Notes: generated from the letters alone by a model not told the origin. A stretch of DNA of 54,796 nucleotides from Bacteroidales bacterium (GCA_025455395.1 JALOMO010000001.1:1-54796), one strand, 5' to 3'; positions 9,220 to 18,097 are shown, counted from the stretch's first letter. A program made the numbers and translations.

Positions 9220-12200
9220 ATGAAAAAGATCCTAATGCTTTTTTCACTGCTGATCTTGACGGCTGCATTGGCTATAGGTCAGACAGTGTTAGTGACCGGG
9301 ACTGTTACCAGTTCTGATGATGGCCTTGAGCTGCCTGGTGTCTTCGTTACCGTTAAGGGTACGACCCTGGGAGCCATAACGGGGCCTGACGGCAAATACT
9401 CACTCCAGGTTCCCGCTGGCTCCAGAACACTGATGTTCAGCTTCATGGGTTATGTAACCCAGGAGATTGCCATTGAGGGCAGGAACACTGTTGACGTAGT
9501 CCTGAAGCAGGATATGTTCAATGTGGAAGAGGTTGTTGTTGTTGCTTACGGTACGCAGCAGAAACGTGACGTGGCAGGAGCAATATCATCTGTCAAGGGC
9601 TCGGATATTGCGATGATGCCTGTACAGAGCTTTGATCAGGCTCTCCAGGGCAAAGCCTCAGGCGTTACCATTACTATGCCTAACGGTGTACTTAACAATC
9701 CGCCTGTGATCAGGGTCCGTGGATACAATTCCATATCTGGTAGCTCCAGTCCACTGATTGTAGTCGACGGAGTACCTATCTTTACAGGTGATGTTTCAGG
9801 AACGAATGCTCCTTCAAATGCTCTTGCAGATGTTAACCCATCAGATATTGAATCTATGGAGATACTTAAAGATGCATCAGCAACGGCTATCTACGGTTCC
9901 AGAGCTGCCAACGGGGTAATTATCATTACCACAAAGAAAGGTACTGTTGGAAAAGCCAAGGTCACGTATGATGGTTATTTTGGATATACACAGCCATACA
10001 GACTCTTTGATGTAATGAATGCTGAACAGTATATCGAGCATAAAAATCTTGCCAGGGCCAACAACCCTGCATCAGGTTTAGCATTTGAATTTTTCATACC
10101 AACAGATGCTGAGGGAGACCCCATTGATACAAAATGGTCAGATTATATCTACCAGACAGGCTTTCAGCATAACCATGCACTCACCATCTCAGGCGCTTCA
10201 GCCGCCACATCATATTTTCTTTCACTTGGTTATACAGGGCAGGAAGGCATGATACAGAATAACTCTTTTGTCAGGCAAAATGTCAGGCTTAATATTGATC
10301 ACAAGCTTAATAAATACATTGCCCTGGGTGCAAATTTTTCATATGTCAACTCTCTTGGCAAAGCACCAAATACCGGCTCATTGGCAGGGTCTGCCTTCAG
10401 TACAGCAGGTGCAGGCCGCCTTGCATTTGTTCTACCACCAAATCTCGGGCCTTACCTGAACGATGGTTCTTATAATATTAATGGTTCTGCAATAGGCAAC
10501 ATGGGGCAACCAGTTGCAAACTATGGTTATTACAATCCGGTTCCAATCTTTGATTTGAACGAGTTCTCTACAGAGACTGATCGTGTATTAGCCACTCTCA
10601 GCCTTACAATTACACCGATAAAAGGCCTCGCTCTCAAGACAGTTTATGGAATTGACAACCTCTCGGTTGAAGACAATGTTTTCCAGACCGGTTTAACGGG
10701 TGACAGTTATGCATCAAACGGTTATGTTTATAACAGGTTTGCACGTCCTACAAGATGGACCTGGACGAATACTGCAAATTATACTGCAACGATTGCAGAA
10801 AAAATCACCTTTAGTCTGCTGGCAGGATCTGAGCAACAGTACACTAATAATGTCAGCTGGACCGGATCAAAGACAAACTATAATGACAGCTTCTTTAATG
10901 ATTACCAGGGTGCTTTTGTTACAGCAGGAATGGGCGGCGGTGGAAGATCTGAAAACTACTTTCAATCTATCTTCGGTCGTCTCAATTTTGATCTGAGCAA
11001 GAAGTACTATTTTGAAGTTTCTGTACGCCGCGATGCCTTCTCAGGTCTCGCTGTAGACAATAAATGGGGTAACTTTGGCGGCGCATCGGTGATGTGGAAC
11101 CTCTCAAAAGAGGGTTTCATGTCAGGTGTTAACGAGTTTGTCTCCGACATGCGTATAAAAGCAAGTTATGGGCGTGTGGGCAATATGTCAGGTATAGGCA
11201 GCTATGCCTCACTATTCCTCTATTCATCCGGAGTATACGGAGCTGTTCCTATGTGGCAGTTTACACAAGCCGGTAACCCCGACCTCAAGTGGGAGGCAAG
11301 CGACAAGTATGACATTGGTCTTAGCTTTGGATTACTGAATGACAGGATTCAGGCTGATATCAACTGGTACTATAATGATGTTAATGACCTGATCCTTAAT
11401 ATTCCACAGGCACCATCACAGGGTATTCCAGGAAACGTGGTACCTGGCAACGTTGGTTCAATGTTTAATACAGGTTTTGAGTTCTCCTTCACAACATACA
11501 ACATCTCAAAACCTAACTTCACATGGACCTCAAACTTCAACTTCAGCACACTTAAGAATGAGGTTACAGAACTGGCCCCGGGTGTCACTGAACTGCTTGG
11601 GTATACATCAGGACTGGAATTAACCAACAGGACCGTTGTTGGACTACCGATTGGAAATATTTGGGCCGTACAAACGAATGGGGTAGATCCGACCACCGGG
11701 AGAAGAATATTTGTAAACAAAGACGGTGATGAGGTTCTCTATAGTCACGAAAACTCAAATAAATGGACCTACAGGGATGATGGTTCTGTTGCCCCTGTAA
11801 TTTCTCTCGCAACTGATGGAAAAGCCGCCGGATCTCCTCTCCCCAAATTCTATGGTGGAATAGATAATAGCCTGACATATAAGAGCTTTGATTTCAATCT
11901 TGGTCTCACCTATGCATTGGGATTTTACGTGTATAATGGTTCCAAAGCCGGCCTTCGTGACCAGAGGTGGTGGAACAACTCGGTAGAGGTTTATGAAACA
12001 GCTTGGAAAGCAGCTGGAGATATTACAGATATTCCAAAACCGGTCTTCAATGATAACGTTTCCAATGGGTCTGCAATGCCTATCACTGAAAATGTTGAAA
12101 AGGGCAATTATCTGAAAGTAAGAACTATTTCAGCAGGGTACTCATTTAATAAGATACCGGGCAACAGTGGAATTGAGAAAATAAGACTTTATGCACAGGT

Positions 12201-12345
12201 ATTCAATGCATTCGTCTTTACAAACTATACTGGGTCTGATCCTGAGGTTTCGTCAAACGGTGATACAAACCTTTCACCTGGTATTGACAGGAACTCTGCA
12301 CCCCAGGCGAGAACGTATACTTTCGGGATCAATCTCTCCTTCTAA
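9220..12345 (+). CDS. SusC/RagA-family TonB-dependent outer-membrane transporter (second pair)
   Basis: The protein has 1041 residues and the same architecture as the first SusC: a signal peptide ending in AIGQ, a carboxypeptidase-regulatory-like domain (DDGLELPGVFVTVKGTTLGA), a TonB-box region (NVEEVVVVAYGTQQKRDVAG), a plug (IRVRGYNSISGSSSPLIVVD, EILKDASATAIYGSRAANGV) and a barrel ending in RTYTFGINLSF. The N-terminal third resembles the first copy, but the barrel sequences differ widely, so the two copies probably serve different ligands or are old duplicates. It lies after a terminator and a candidate promoter, which makes it a separate transcription unit with the SusD that follows ten bases later. 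Confidence 0.95.
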   Translation: MKKILMLFSLLILTAALAIGQTVLVTGTVTSSDDGLELPGVFVTVKGTTLGAITGPDGKYSLQVPAGSRTLMFSFMGYVTQEIAIEGRNTVDVVLKQDMFNVEEVVVVAYGTQQKRDVAGAISSVKGSDIAMMPVQSFDQALQGKASGVTITMPNGVLNNPPVIRVRGYNSISGSSSPLIVVDGVPIFTGDVSGTNAPSNALADVNPSDIESMEILKDASATAIYGSRAANGVIIITTKKGTVGKAKVTYDGYFGYTQPYRLFDVMNAEQYIEHKNLARANNPASGLAFEFFIPTDAEGDPIDTKWSDYIYQTGFQHNHALTISGASAATSYFLSLGYTGQEGMIQNNSFVRQNVRLNIDHKLNKYIALGANFSYVNSLGKAPNTGSLAGSAFSTAGAGRLAFVLPPNLGPYLNDGSYNINGSAIGNMGQPVANYGYYNPVPIFDLNEFSTETDRVLATLSLTITPIKGLALKTVYGIDNLSVEDNVFQTGLTGDSYASNGYVYNRFARPTRWTWTNTANYTATIAEKITFSLLAGSEQQYTNNVSWTGSKTNYNDSFFNDYQGAFVTAGMGGGGRSENYFQSIFGRLNFDLSKKYYFEVSVRRDAFSGLAVDNKWGNFGGASVMWNLSKEGFMSGVNEFVSDMRIKASYGRVGNMSGIGSYASLFLYSSGVYGAVPMWQFTQAGNPDLKWEASDKYDIGLSFGLLNDRIQADINWYYNDVNDLILNIPQAPSQGIPGNVVPGNVGSMFNTGFEFSFTTYNISKPNFTWTSNFNFSTLKNEVTELAPGVTELLGYTSGLELTNRTVVGLPIGNIWAVQTNGVDPTTGRRIFVNKDGDEVLYSHENSNKWTYRDDGSVAPVISLATDGKAAGSPLPKFYGGIDNSLTYKSFDFNLGLTYALGFYVYNGSKAGLRDQRWWNNSVEVYETAWKAAGDITDIPKPVFNDNVSNGSAMPITENVEKGNYLKVRTISAGYSFNKIPGNSGIEKIRLYAQVFNAFVFTNYTGSDPEVSSNGDTNLSPGIDRNSAPQARTYTFGINLSF

Positions 12346-12355
12346 TCTATAAAAT

Positions 12356-13834
12356 ATGAGAATTATGAAAAATATACTAAAGATATCATTGATACTCTTG
12401 ATGGCGTTTGCCGTTGCAGGGTGCGAAGATTACCTGAATCCTGTTCCGGAGACACAACTTGACGCTAGTTTAGCTTTTGAAACAAAAGAGCGTATAGTTG
12501 GTCAGGTGAATGGTCTTTATGCCTTCATGAAATCTGGTGCATTTCTTGGCGGAAGATACTTTGTCTATAATGACATAAGGGCTGATAACTTCATTCCCAA
12601 AAGCACAAACCTTGTGACAGGCTATGCTACTTGGAACCATTCTCTTCTTGGTTCAAGAGATGAGGTGCAGAATTTATGGGGAGCAATTTATTCAGCTATA
12701 AATGCAATCAATATTTTCATTGAAGGCCTGGATCAGAATAAGACTGATGGCAATCTTGAAGGACTGATTACTGACGCTGAATACAACCAGTATAAGAGTG
12801 AGGCACTAACCCTTAGGGCGATGTGTTACTTTGATCTTTTACAGTTGTATGCCCAACCGTATAACAAAGACAATGGCGCAAGTCCTGGAATGCCTTTAAG
12901 GCTTACTGCTAATATTATTGGTGGAAATAATGATTTGGCAAGAAGCACAGTGGCACAGACATATACCCAGATTCTTAAAGACCTTAATGACGCAGAACCT
13001 CTGGCTGCCGCAACCTACGCGAATGCCTTACTGCGAACGACAAGGATCCATAAGAATACAATAATCGCTTTCAAAACCAGGGTTTATCTTCATATGAACA
13101 ACTGGGCAGCAGTCAAAACAGAAGCGGCAAAAATTGTCCCGGCAGCTGCTCCCTACGTTGCTCCAACTGGTGCTCCTCTTGCCCTGAGTTCAACGTTTGC
13201 AGCAATTTGGGCTTCTCCTTATACAACCGCCGAGTCAATACTTTCAATGCCCTTTACTGCGACAAACCTTGCAGGTACTCAGAATTCGCTTGCTCATTAT
13301 AATCATCCAAGTTCATCTGAGTCATACTATCTTAATGTAACCGGTGAAGCATTTCTTGCCTTGAATGCGGCTGACGCCAGAAGAGTATTATTTCAGACAG
13401 GAACTGTCAGCGGTGTTACCAGGTACTTTGTCGGGAAATGGCAGAGCTATACGGTTCAGTCAGATTATGCACCGGTATTGAGGTATGCTGAGGTATTACT
13501 TAACTACGCAGAAGCTCTTGTTAAGGATGGTAATGTTGTTACACAGCAGGCGGTAGACCTTCTTAATGCAGTGCGCACTCGCTCATATCCTGCAGGAGCA
13601 TATACTCTGGCCAGTTTTGCCGATGCTGCAGCATTTAACGCTGCCGTTATGCTCGAAAGAAATATTGAGTTTCTTGGAGAAGGGCACCGTAACATGGATC
13701 TTTTGAGAACCATGAGTACGATTCCCAGCAAGGGTGGTCTCCCAACTGTTCCTCCAACAAGTGCTTCATATATCTGGCCCATACCGGACAGTGAAATAAG
13801 TACAAACAAACTTATGACAGGGAATGGTAATTAA
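12356..13834 (+). CDS. SusD/RagB-family nutrient-binding outer-membrane lipoprotein (second pair)
   Basis: A 492-residue lipoprotein partner of the second SusC. The lipobox is LMAFAVAGC with Cys23, followed by EDYLNPVPETQLDASLAF. The helical core includes SEALTLRAMCYFDLLQLYAQ and VLRYAEVLLNYAEALVKDG. The C-terminal signature is LERNIEFLGEGHRNMDLLR, ending in YIWPIPDSEISTNKLM. An ATG at 12365 (MKNILKIS) is an equally good or better start, because it gives a standard signal peptide; the choice shifts the protein by three residues. A strong hairpin at 13857-13887 closes the unit. No enzyme gene follows the pair. Confidence 0.94.
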   Translation: MRIMKNILKISLILLMAFAVAGCEDYLNPVPETQLDASLAFETKERIVGQVNGLYAFMKSGAFLGGRYFVYNDIRADNFIPKSTNLVTGYATWNHSLLGSRDEVQNLWGAIYSAINAINIFIEGLDQNKTDGNLEGLITDAEYNQYKSEALTLRAMCYFDLLQLYAQPYNKDNGASPGMPLRLTANIIGGNNDLARSTVAQTYTQILKDLNDAEPLAAATYANALLRTTRIHKNTIIAFKTRVYLHMNNWAAVKTEAAKIVPAAAPYVAPTGAPLALSSTFAAIWASPYTTAESILSMPFTATNLAGTQNSLAHYNHPSSSESYYLNVTGEAFLALNAADARRVLFQTGTVSGVTRYFVGKWQSYTVQSDYAPVLRYAEVLLNYAEALVKDGNVVTQQAVDLLNAVRTRSYPAGAYTLASFADAAAFNAAVMLERNIEFLGEGHRNMDLLRTMSTIPSKGGLPTVPPTSASYIWPIPDSEISTNKLMTGNGN

Positions 13835-13856
13835 GCTATTTATTTAACTCAATAAC

Positions 13857-13887
13857 AAGAAAGCTGCCCTTGAAGGACAGCTTTCTT
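13857..13887 (+). terminator. Bidirectional terminator between susCD and the NlpC/P60 unit
   Basis: The ten-base stem AAGAAAGCTG / CAGCTTTCTT closes an 11-base loop and has T-rich flanks on both sides. It sits 22 bases after the SusD stop on the plus strand and 3 bases after the stop of the 48-residue gene on the minus strand, so it can end both converging transcripts. Confidence 0.75.
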
Positions 13888-13890
13888 TAT

Positions 13891-14037
13891 TTATTGCCCG
13901 GAATTATTTCTGGCTCGCAGGCCTGACCTGTAGTTCTTTCCATGACTTTTTTTCTCATGTTTCTTCCGCATGATAATGTAGACCACGAACAGGATAACAA
14001 TTATGACCACCAGAGCTTTTATACTTCCAGGTGCCAT
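13891..14037 (-). CDS. 48-residue single-pass membrane protein coupled to NlpC/P60
   Basis: This short frame encodes MAPGSIKALVVIIVILFVVY, then IIMRKKHEKKSHGKNYRSG and LRARNNSGQ. Residues 7-23 form one clear membrane segment, and the remainder is a basic, His- and Lys-rich tail. By the positive-inside rule the tail should be cytoplasmic. Its ATG overlaps the TAA of the NlpC/P60 gene (TAATG), a classic translational-coupling arrangement, and its stop lies just before the shared terminator. Both features argue that it is a real gene. I recognise no family. Confidence 0.6.
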   Translation of the reverse strand: MAPGSIKALVVIIVILFVVYIIMRKKHEKKSHGKNYRSGLRARNNSGQ

Positions 14038-14795
14038 TATGCAAATCTTTTAATGATGCGAAGCCGGTGAGTGTATCGGCCAGTGTCATCGCGCCAGATA
14101 CCCTGGTGGTCAACCCTGTCTCTCCTGACGCATCCTGAGGCATGTATGATTGATCCAGACTTTTCAAGTATGCCTGTATGGGATATTTTATCCGTCTCGC
14201 CTGAGAAAAATATCACGTCGCCTGGTTGTGCCTCGCCGAAGAAATTTACCGTTATGCCTTTCTCAGCCTGTTGCGCAGCATCGCGCGGCAGAGCAATACC
14301 ATGTACCTTGAATAAAATCTGCACCAGTCCTGAACAGTCAATGCCGGCCGGCGTTCTGCCACCCCAGAGGTAGGGTGCATTAATGTATTGCAGGGCAGTC
14401 CTGGTAACCAGGTCATGAGGGATGAGGCGTGAGGCATGAGGCTCCTGGATGATGTAATTTTTGCTACCGATGGTGAAGCCGGAGAAATCGTCCTTTAAAT
14501 TAAAGAGTTCACTTCCCGGTGCCAGGTTCATGATGCTGCCATCCTCAAGCTTGCATGACAGCTGACAGGTCGTTATTATGCCTGCCTGTTCTGCATCCCA
14601 GCTTTGATAACCGGAATGGGATGAATCGATCCATCCGCTATATGAATCAAAAAGTGTCTCTATCTTCAGCCATGTACCCGAACTCTCAGTAACATTAAAC
14701 CTCTCTCCGAACAATAGTTGGCTCACCATCTCTGCCCGGTGGGAGGGAGCGGCCCGGAGGGGCAGGTATACATTAGTGCAAATAAACAGGTCCAT
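14037..14795 (-). CDS. NlpC/P60-family (C40) cysteine peptidase with SH3-like domain
   Basis: This 252-residue protein is probably a gamma-D-glutamyl-diamino-acid endopeptidase acting on peptidoglycan peptides. Residues 1-60 look like a bacterial SH3 domain (LPLRAAPSHRAEMVSQLLFG, GTWLKIETLFDSYSGWID). The catalytic domain spans about 130-250, with the nucleophile Cys154 in GIDCSGLVQ, His206 in KISHTGIL and a third polar residue at His218 in IIHASG. YLWGGRTPAGIDCSG is diagnostic of the family. No signal peptide is visible, so it may act on imported or recycled muropeptides in the cytoplasm. Residues 118-127 (EPHASRLIPH), between the domains, are encoded by four heptamer units. The gene follows lolA on the same strand, across a repeat-filled spacer. 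Confidence 0.9.
   Translation of the reverse strand: MDLFICTNVYLPLRAAPSHRAEMVSQLLFGERFNVTESSGTWLKIETLFDSYSGWIDSSHSGYQSWDAEQAGIITTCQLSCKLEDGSIMNLAPGSELFNLKDDFSGFTIGSKNYIIQEPHASRLIPHDLVTRTALQYINAPYLWGGRTPAGIDCSGLVQILFKVHGIALPRDAAQQAEKGITVNFFGEAQPGDVIFFSGETDKISHTGILEKSGSIIHASGCVRRDRVDHQGIWRDDTGRYTHRLRIIKRFA
14416..14443 (+). repeat. Four heptamer units inside the NlpC/P60 reading frame
   Basis: On the plus strand the units are GAGGGAT, GAGGCGT, GAGGCAT and GAGGCTC. GAGGCGT also occurs in the composite elements at 23402-23596 and, on the other strand, at 14828-15042. Antisense to the gene, the tract supplies ten codons of the interdomain linker. Confidence 0.6.
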
Positions 14796-14827
14796 ATCTT
14801 ATCTTCTGATGCTTCGCTGTCTGAAGG

Positions 14828-15042
14828 TCTTACTATTTCAAAGTTTCAGTGTTTCAAGGTTTCAAAGTTTCTGTTTTAAAGTTTAACCACAGAGTTACAC
14901 AGTGTTAAAAATGAGTTTCACTGTTTTTATTTCCAAAACCAAAGCAGTGTTACTCTGTAAAAACTCAGTGTCACTCAGTGGTAAAATCCTCACGCCTCAC
15001 GCCTCACATCTCACATCTCTGCACTCCCTGCTCCTTGCCCCT
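14828..15042 (-). repeat. Composite heptamer-repeat element downstream of lolA
   Basis: Read on the minus strand from the lolA stop, the modules are: a GAGCAGGGAGTGCAGAG block (about 15018-15033), ATGTGAG and GCGTGAG units (14988-15017), a stretch of imperfect CACTGAG / ACACTG / AACTCTGTGG motifs (14884-14985), and CTTTGAAAC-like units (14834-14873). The same order recurs downstream of carbamate kinase, and partly downstream of nusB. No reading frame of interest overlaps it. Confidence 0.8.
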
Positions 15043-15720
15043 TTACCTCATATCAATCACATCTACTCCCTTGTAATCAGAAGCATTGAATGTGAAATAG
15101 TTTGCTGCCGGTTTGAAAGTGAGATCAAACCTGCCTGCAATGAGTGTGACAGTGATGCCATCCTTAGTCACATATTCGGCCTTCTTCAGACTATAAGTCG
15201 TCTTCGCTATCCTGAGCCTTATGCGGACCAGGTTCAGCGTCAGATCTTCAGGATAGAGATCGATGACCCACTCTTTCTCCGTCTGCTCGAGAAGCCTGAC
15301 CTTGTAACCCTCCTCATAAAGAGTGAAGAGCATTGAGGGTCTCGACATGAATGACTCATCATCAGGATCGGAGGCCGTAATGGTTACCTCATTGACATCA
15401 GGAAGGTAGCTCCAGACATTCTTTCCGTCAGCCCAGACACTGTTGTCGGGCATTGATAGTTTGTATTTATCACCGGTCATAACAACAGAGCCTTCCATCG
15501 TGTTGACGGAGCCGTCCCTGCTGTCATTGGTTATGAAAGTGAAATCAATTGATATCGAAGGAGCCGATGTTGCTTTATTGCTGAACGCGGTTAGTATCTT
15601 AAGCGCCTCGGGATCCTTCTGAGCAGAGATGAGGTTGAGGTTGAGGCTGAGGCAGAGGCTGAGGCAGAGGCAGAGGATAAGGTTGAGGTTGAGGGGGCGC
15701 GTGAAGGTGTAATTTTTCAT
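15043..15720 (-). CDS. lolA: LolA-like outer-membrane lipoprotein carrier protein
   Basis: This is a periplasmic protein of 225 residues from the ATG at 15720; an in-frame ATG at 15738 overlapping ftsK is also possible. It resembles the LolA/LolB fold family, which carries lipoproteins or handles other hydrophobic ligands. The LolA-like pattern includes a helix with LKILTAFSNKATSAPSISID followed by FTFITND, GSVVMTGDKYKLSMPDNSVW, ADGKNVWSYLPDVNEVTI and IRIAKTTYSLKKAEYVTKDG. The signal peptide is unusual: its hydrophobic core is an almost pure Asn-Leu / Ser-Leu / Cys-Leu dipeptide repeat encoded by a 6-base tandem tract (15631-15695). It starts one base after the ftsK stop, so it is co-transcribed with ftsK, a common Bacteroidota arrangement. 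Confidence 0.82.
   Translation of the reverse strand: MKNYTFTRPLNLNLILCLCLSLCLSLNLNLISAQKDPEALKILTAFSNKATSAPSISIDFTFITNDSRDGSVNTMEGSVVMTGDKYKLSMPDNSVWADGKNVWSYLPDVNEVTITASDPDDESFMSRPSMLFTLYEEGYKVRLLEQTEKEWVIDLYPEDLTLNLVRIRLRIAKTTYSLKKAEYVTKDGITVTLIAGRFDLTFKPAANYFTFNASDYKGVDVIDMR
15631..15695 (-). repeat. Hexamer tract encoding the LolA signal-peptide core
   Basis: About ten units of the form GAGGTT / GAGGCT / GAGGCA (plus-strand reading) occur in a row. On the coding strand they read AACCTC, AGCCTC or TGCCTC, giving alternating Leu with Asn, Ser or Cys. The same hexamer family occurs at 26920-27045 and 32113-32154. Confidence 0.85.
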
Positions 15721-15721
15721 A

Positions 15722-18097
15722 TCAGATAGTCTCTTCATTGAGCCTCTTCAAAATCTGTTCCAGAGTGTTCATGTCCTGAACAACAACGTCCCGCGCCTTA
15801 CTTCCTTCAAAGGGCCCTACGATACCTGCGGCTTCAAGCTGGTCTATAATGCGGCCGGCACGGTTATATCCTAACTGCATACGTCTCTGTATGAGCGAGG
15901 TAGAGCCTTGCTGGTGCTGTACTACCAGCCTGGCGGCCTCGTCGAAGAGCGGGTCGCGTTTCTTCAGGTCCACCTCCCTTGCTCCGTTATCGCTCTCTTC
16001 ATCACCATAATACTCTGGCAGTTGCATTGCCTCAGGATAACCCTGCTGTGACCCGATATATTCTGTCAGGTCTTCTATCTCAGGTGTATCGATAAAGGCG
16101 CACTGCACTCTTATGGGTTCGCCACCCTGGGAGATGAGCATGTCGCCACGGCCGACGAGCCTGTCTGCTCCTGTAGTATCAAGAATGGTTCGTGAGTCGA
16201 CACCCGAGAATACCCTGAATGCAATTCGCGAGGGGAAGTTTGCCTTTATGAAGCCTGTAATGATACTCACCGAAGGCCTCTGTGTTGAGATGATAAGGTG
16301 TATGCCCACTGCCCTTGATAACTGTGCCAGTCTTCCGATGGGTGACTCTATCTCTCGTCCCGCAGTCATTATGAGATCGGCAAACTCGTCAATTACAAGC
16401 ACGATATATGGCATATAATCATGCCCCTTCTCAGGATTGAGCCTGCGGGCGATAAACTTGTCATTGTACTCTCTGATGTTTCGGGTCTGCGACAGTTTGA
16501 GAAGGCCGAGCCTGTGATCCATCAGTATGCAGAGTGAGTTAAGGGTATTGATTACCTTCCTGGTGTCAGTAACGATGGCATCATCTTCACCGGGCAGCTT
16601 GGCAAGAAAATGCCTTTCAATCTTCATATAGAGAGGCAGCTCTACCCGCTTAGGGTCAATAAGTACGAGCTTAAGCTCCGCCGGGTGCTTTTTGTACAGC
16701 AGCGAGGTAATTATAGCATTCAGCCCTACCGACTTACCCTGCCCTGTAGCGCCTGCAACAAGCAGGTGAGGCATTTTTGTAAGGTCAATGATAAAGGGAT
16801 CATTTGTTATAGTACGCCCGAGGGCCAGCGGCAGCTCATGTTTGGAGTCGATGAATGCCTGTGACGCCAGCAGGCTTTTCATAGAGACGGTCTCAGGCTT
16901 CTTGTTGGGTACCTCGATGCCCACTGTTCCTCTTCCCGGTATGGGGGCGATGATCCTTATGCCCAGTGCCGAAAGGCTCAGGGCTATGTCGTTGTCAAGA
17001 GTCTTGATGCGGTGTATCTTCACCCCGCGGTCAGGAACCACTTCGTACAGTGTGACGGTAGGGCCTACTGTGGCAGAGATCTGTTTTATTGTGATCTTGT
17101 GGTCAGAGAGAGTCTTGAGTATTATCTCCTTGTTGTTATTAACCTCTTCATTTGTTGTTGAGGAGGCATTTTTGTAATCACGCAGCAGAGCCACTGTCGG
17201 AAAACGGTAGCGTGGCAGCGAGAGCCTTGGATCAAAAGGGGGCAGGCCGGGGACAGGTTGATCCTCCTCAATACCCGGGTCTGAAGGCTTTTGTCCCTTG
17301 CCGATGACGTTGACGATGGGTCTCTGCTCATAAACGGGGGGTTTATAAAAGTCATCTGTCTCCTCTTCTTCCTCCTCATCAGCCCTTAGGGGCTCTTCTT
17401 CATGCGAAGGGAAGTTTTCCTCAGGAGCTACCTCTGTTTCCTCTTCAATGATCTGCTCCTTGCGCCCGTTGGCTGCAAAAGCTGCACCTGCCCTGGCCAC
17501 TGCCTCAATGGGTCTTCTGATAGCCTGGGGACTGACATGCAGTGCAAAGACCAGGTAGGCCACTGTAAGAACAAGCATCACTGCACCCGTTCCAACTTTG
17601 CCCATCAGGTCGTTCAACCAGCCTGCTATCCGATAACCATATTCACCTCCCGGTCCGGCACCCAGGAATGATGACTGACCTGCAAGATATCCGAGAATCA
17701 CTGACACAAGAATAGTAGCCAACAGGAACCTGAGCACATTTTTCCAGAGCCTGAAATATTTCACCCTGAGAAGAGCAAGGCTGAATGCTCCGATAATAAG
17801 AGGTATAAAGAATGCACCGATTCCGAAACCGTTAAAGATAAAGTAGTGGCCTACCTTGAATCCGAATTTCCCTCCCCAGTTCTGGTATATATACTCCGTA
17901 TCAGCGGACTGTATGTTTATAGAATCCTGGTCTGCCTTGCCGGAGATAATGTAGGAGATGAATACGACCAGCATATAAAGTGAAAAGACCAGCAGCAGAA
18001 TACCGGAGATGAACCTGGGATTTTCTCCGGACGAAGTTCCTGCCGCATTCTTCTGCCGTGATGACGCAGTGCCATTCTTTTTCTCCTTGACCATCAT
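15722..18097 (-). CDS. ftsK: FtsK/SpoIIIE-family DNA translocase
   Basis: This 791-residue membrane-anchored motor pumps chromosome termini through the division septum. The N-terminal third carries four membrane segments (about 29-52, 85-112, 121-140 and 168-188). A Glu/Asp-rich linker follows (about 215-250). The motor has Walker A GATGQGKS at 449-456 and Walker B VLVIDEFADL at about 566-575. The C-terminus (about 720-785) is the gamma winged-helix domain (STSLIQRRMQLGYNRAGRII) that reads KOPS-type sites. There are two adjacent start codons (MM). lolA follows one base after the stop. Confidence 0.96.
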   Translation of the reverse strand: MMVKEKKNGTASSRQKNAAGTSSGENPRFISGILLLVFSLYMLVVFISYIISGKADQDSINIQSADTEYIYQNWGGKFGFKVGHYFIFNGFGIGAFFIPLIIGAFSLALLRVKYFRLWKNVLRFLLATILVSVILGYLAGQSSFLGAGPGGEYGYRIAGWLNDLMGKVGTGAVMLVLTVAYLVFALHVSPQAIRRPIEAVARAGAAFAANGRKEQIIEEETEVAPEENFPSHEEEPLRADEEEEEETDDFYKPPVYEQRPIVNVIGKGQKPSDPGIEEDQPVPGLPPFDPRLSLPRYRFPTVALLRDYKNASSTTNEEVNNNKEIILKTLSDHKITIKQISATVGPTVTLYEVVPDRGVKIHRIKTLDNDIALSLSALGIRIIAPIPGRGTVGIEVPNKKPETVSMKSLLASQAFIDSKHELPLALGRTITNDPFIIDLTKMPHLLVAGATGQGKSVGLNAIITSLLYKKHPAELKLVLIDPKRVELPLYMKIERHFLAKLPGEDDAIVTDTRKVINTLNSLCILMDHRLGLLKLSQTRNIREYNDKFIARRLNPEKGHDYMPYIVLVIDEFADLIMTAGREIESPIGRLAQLSRAVGIHLIISTQRPSVSIITGFIKANFPSRIAFRVFSGVDSRTILDTTGADRLVGRGDMLISQGGEPIRVQCAFIDTPEIEDLTEYIGSQQGYPEAMQLPEYYGDEESDNGAREVDLKKRDPLFDEAARLVVQHQQGSTSLIQRRMQLGYNRAGRIIDQLEAAGIVGPFEGSKARDVVVQDMNTLEQILKRLNEETI

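Noticed and set aside
14902-15336. 144-residue plus-strand frame over the repeat element and the lolA 3' end
   Set aside because: It starts in repeat sequence and continues antisense to lolA; no recognisable domain.
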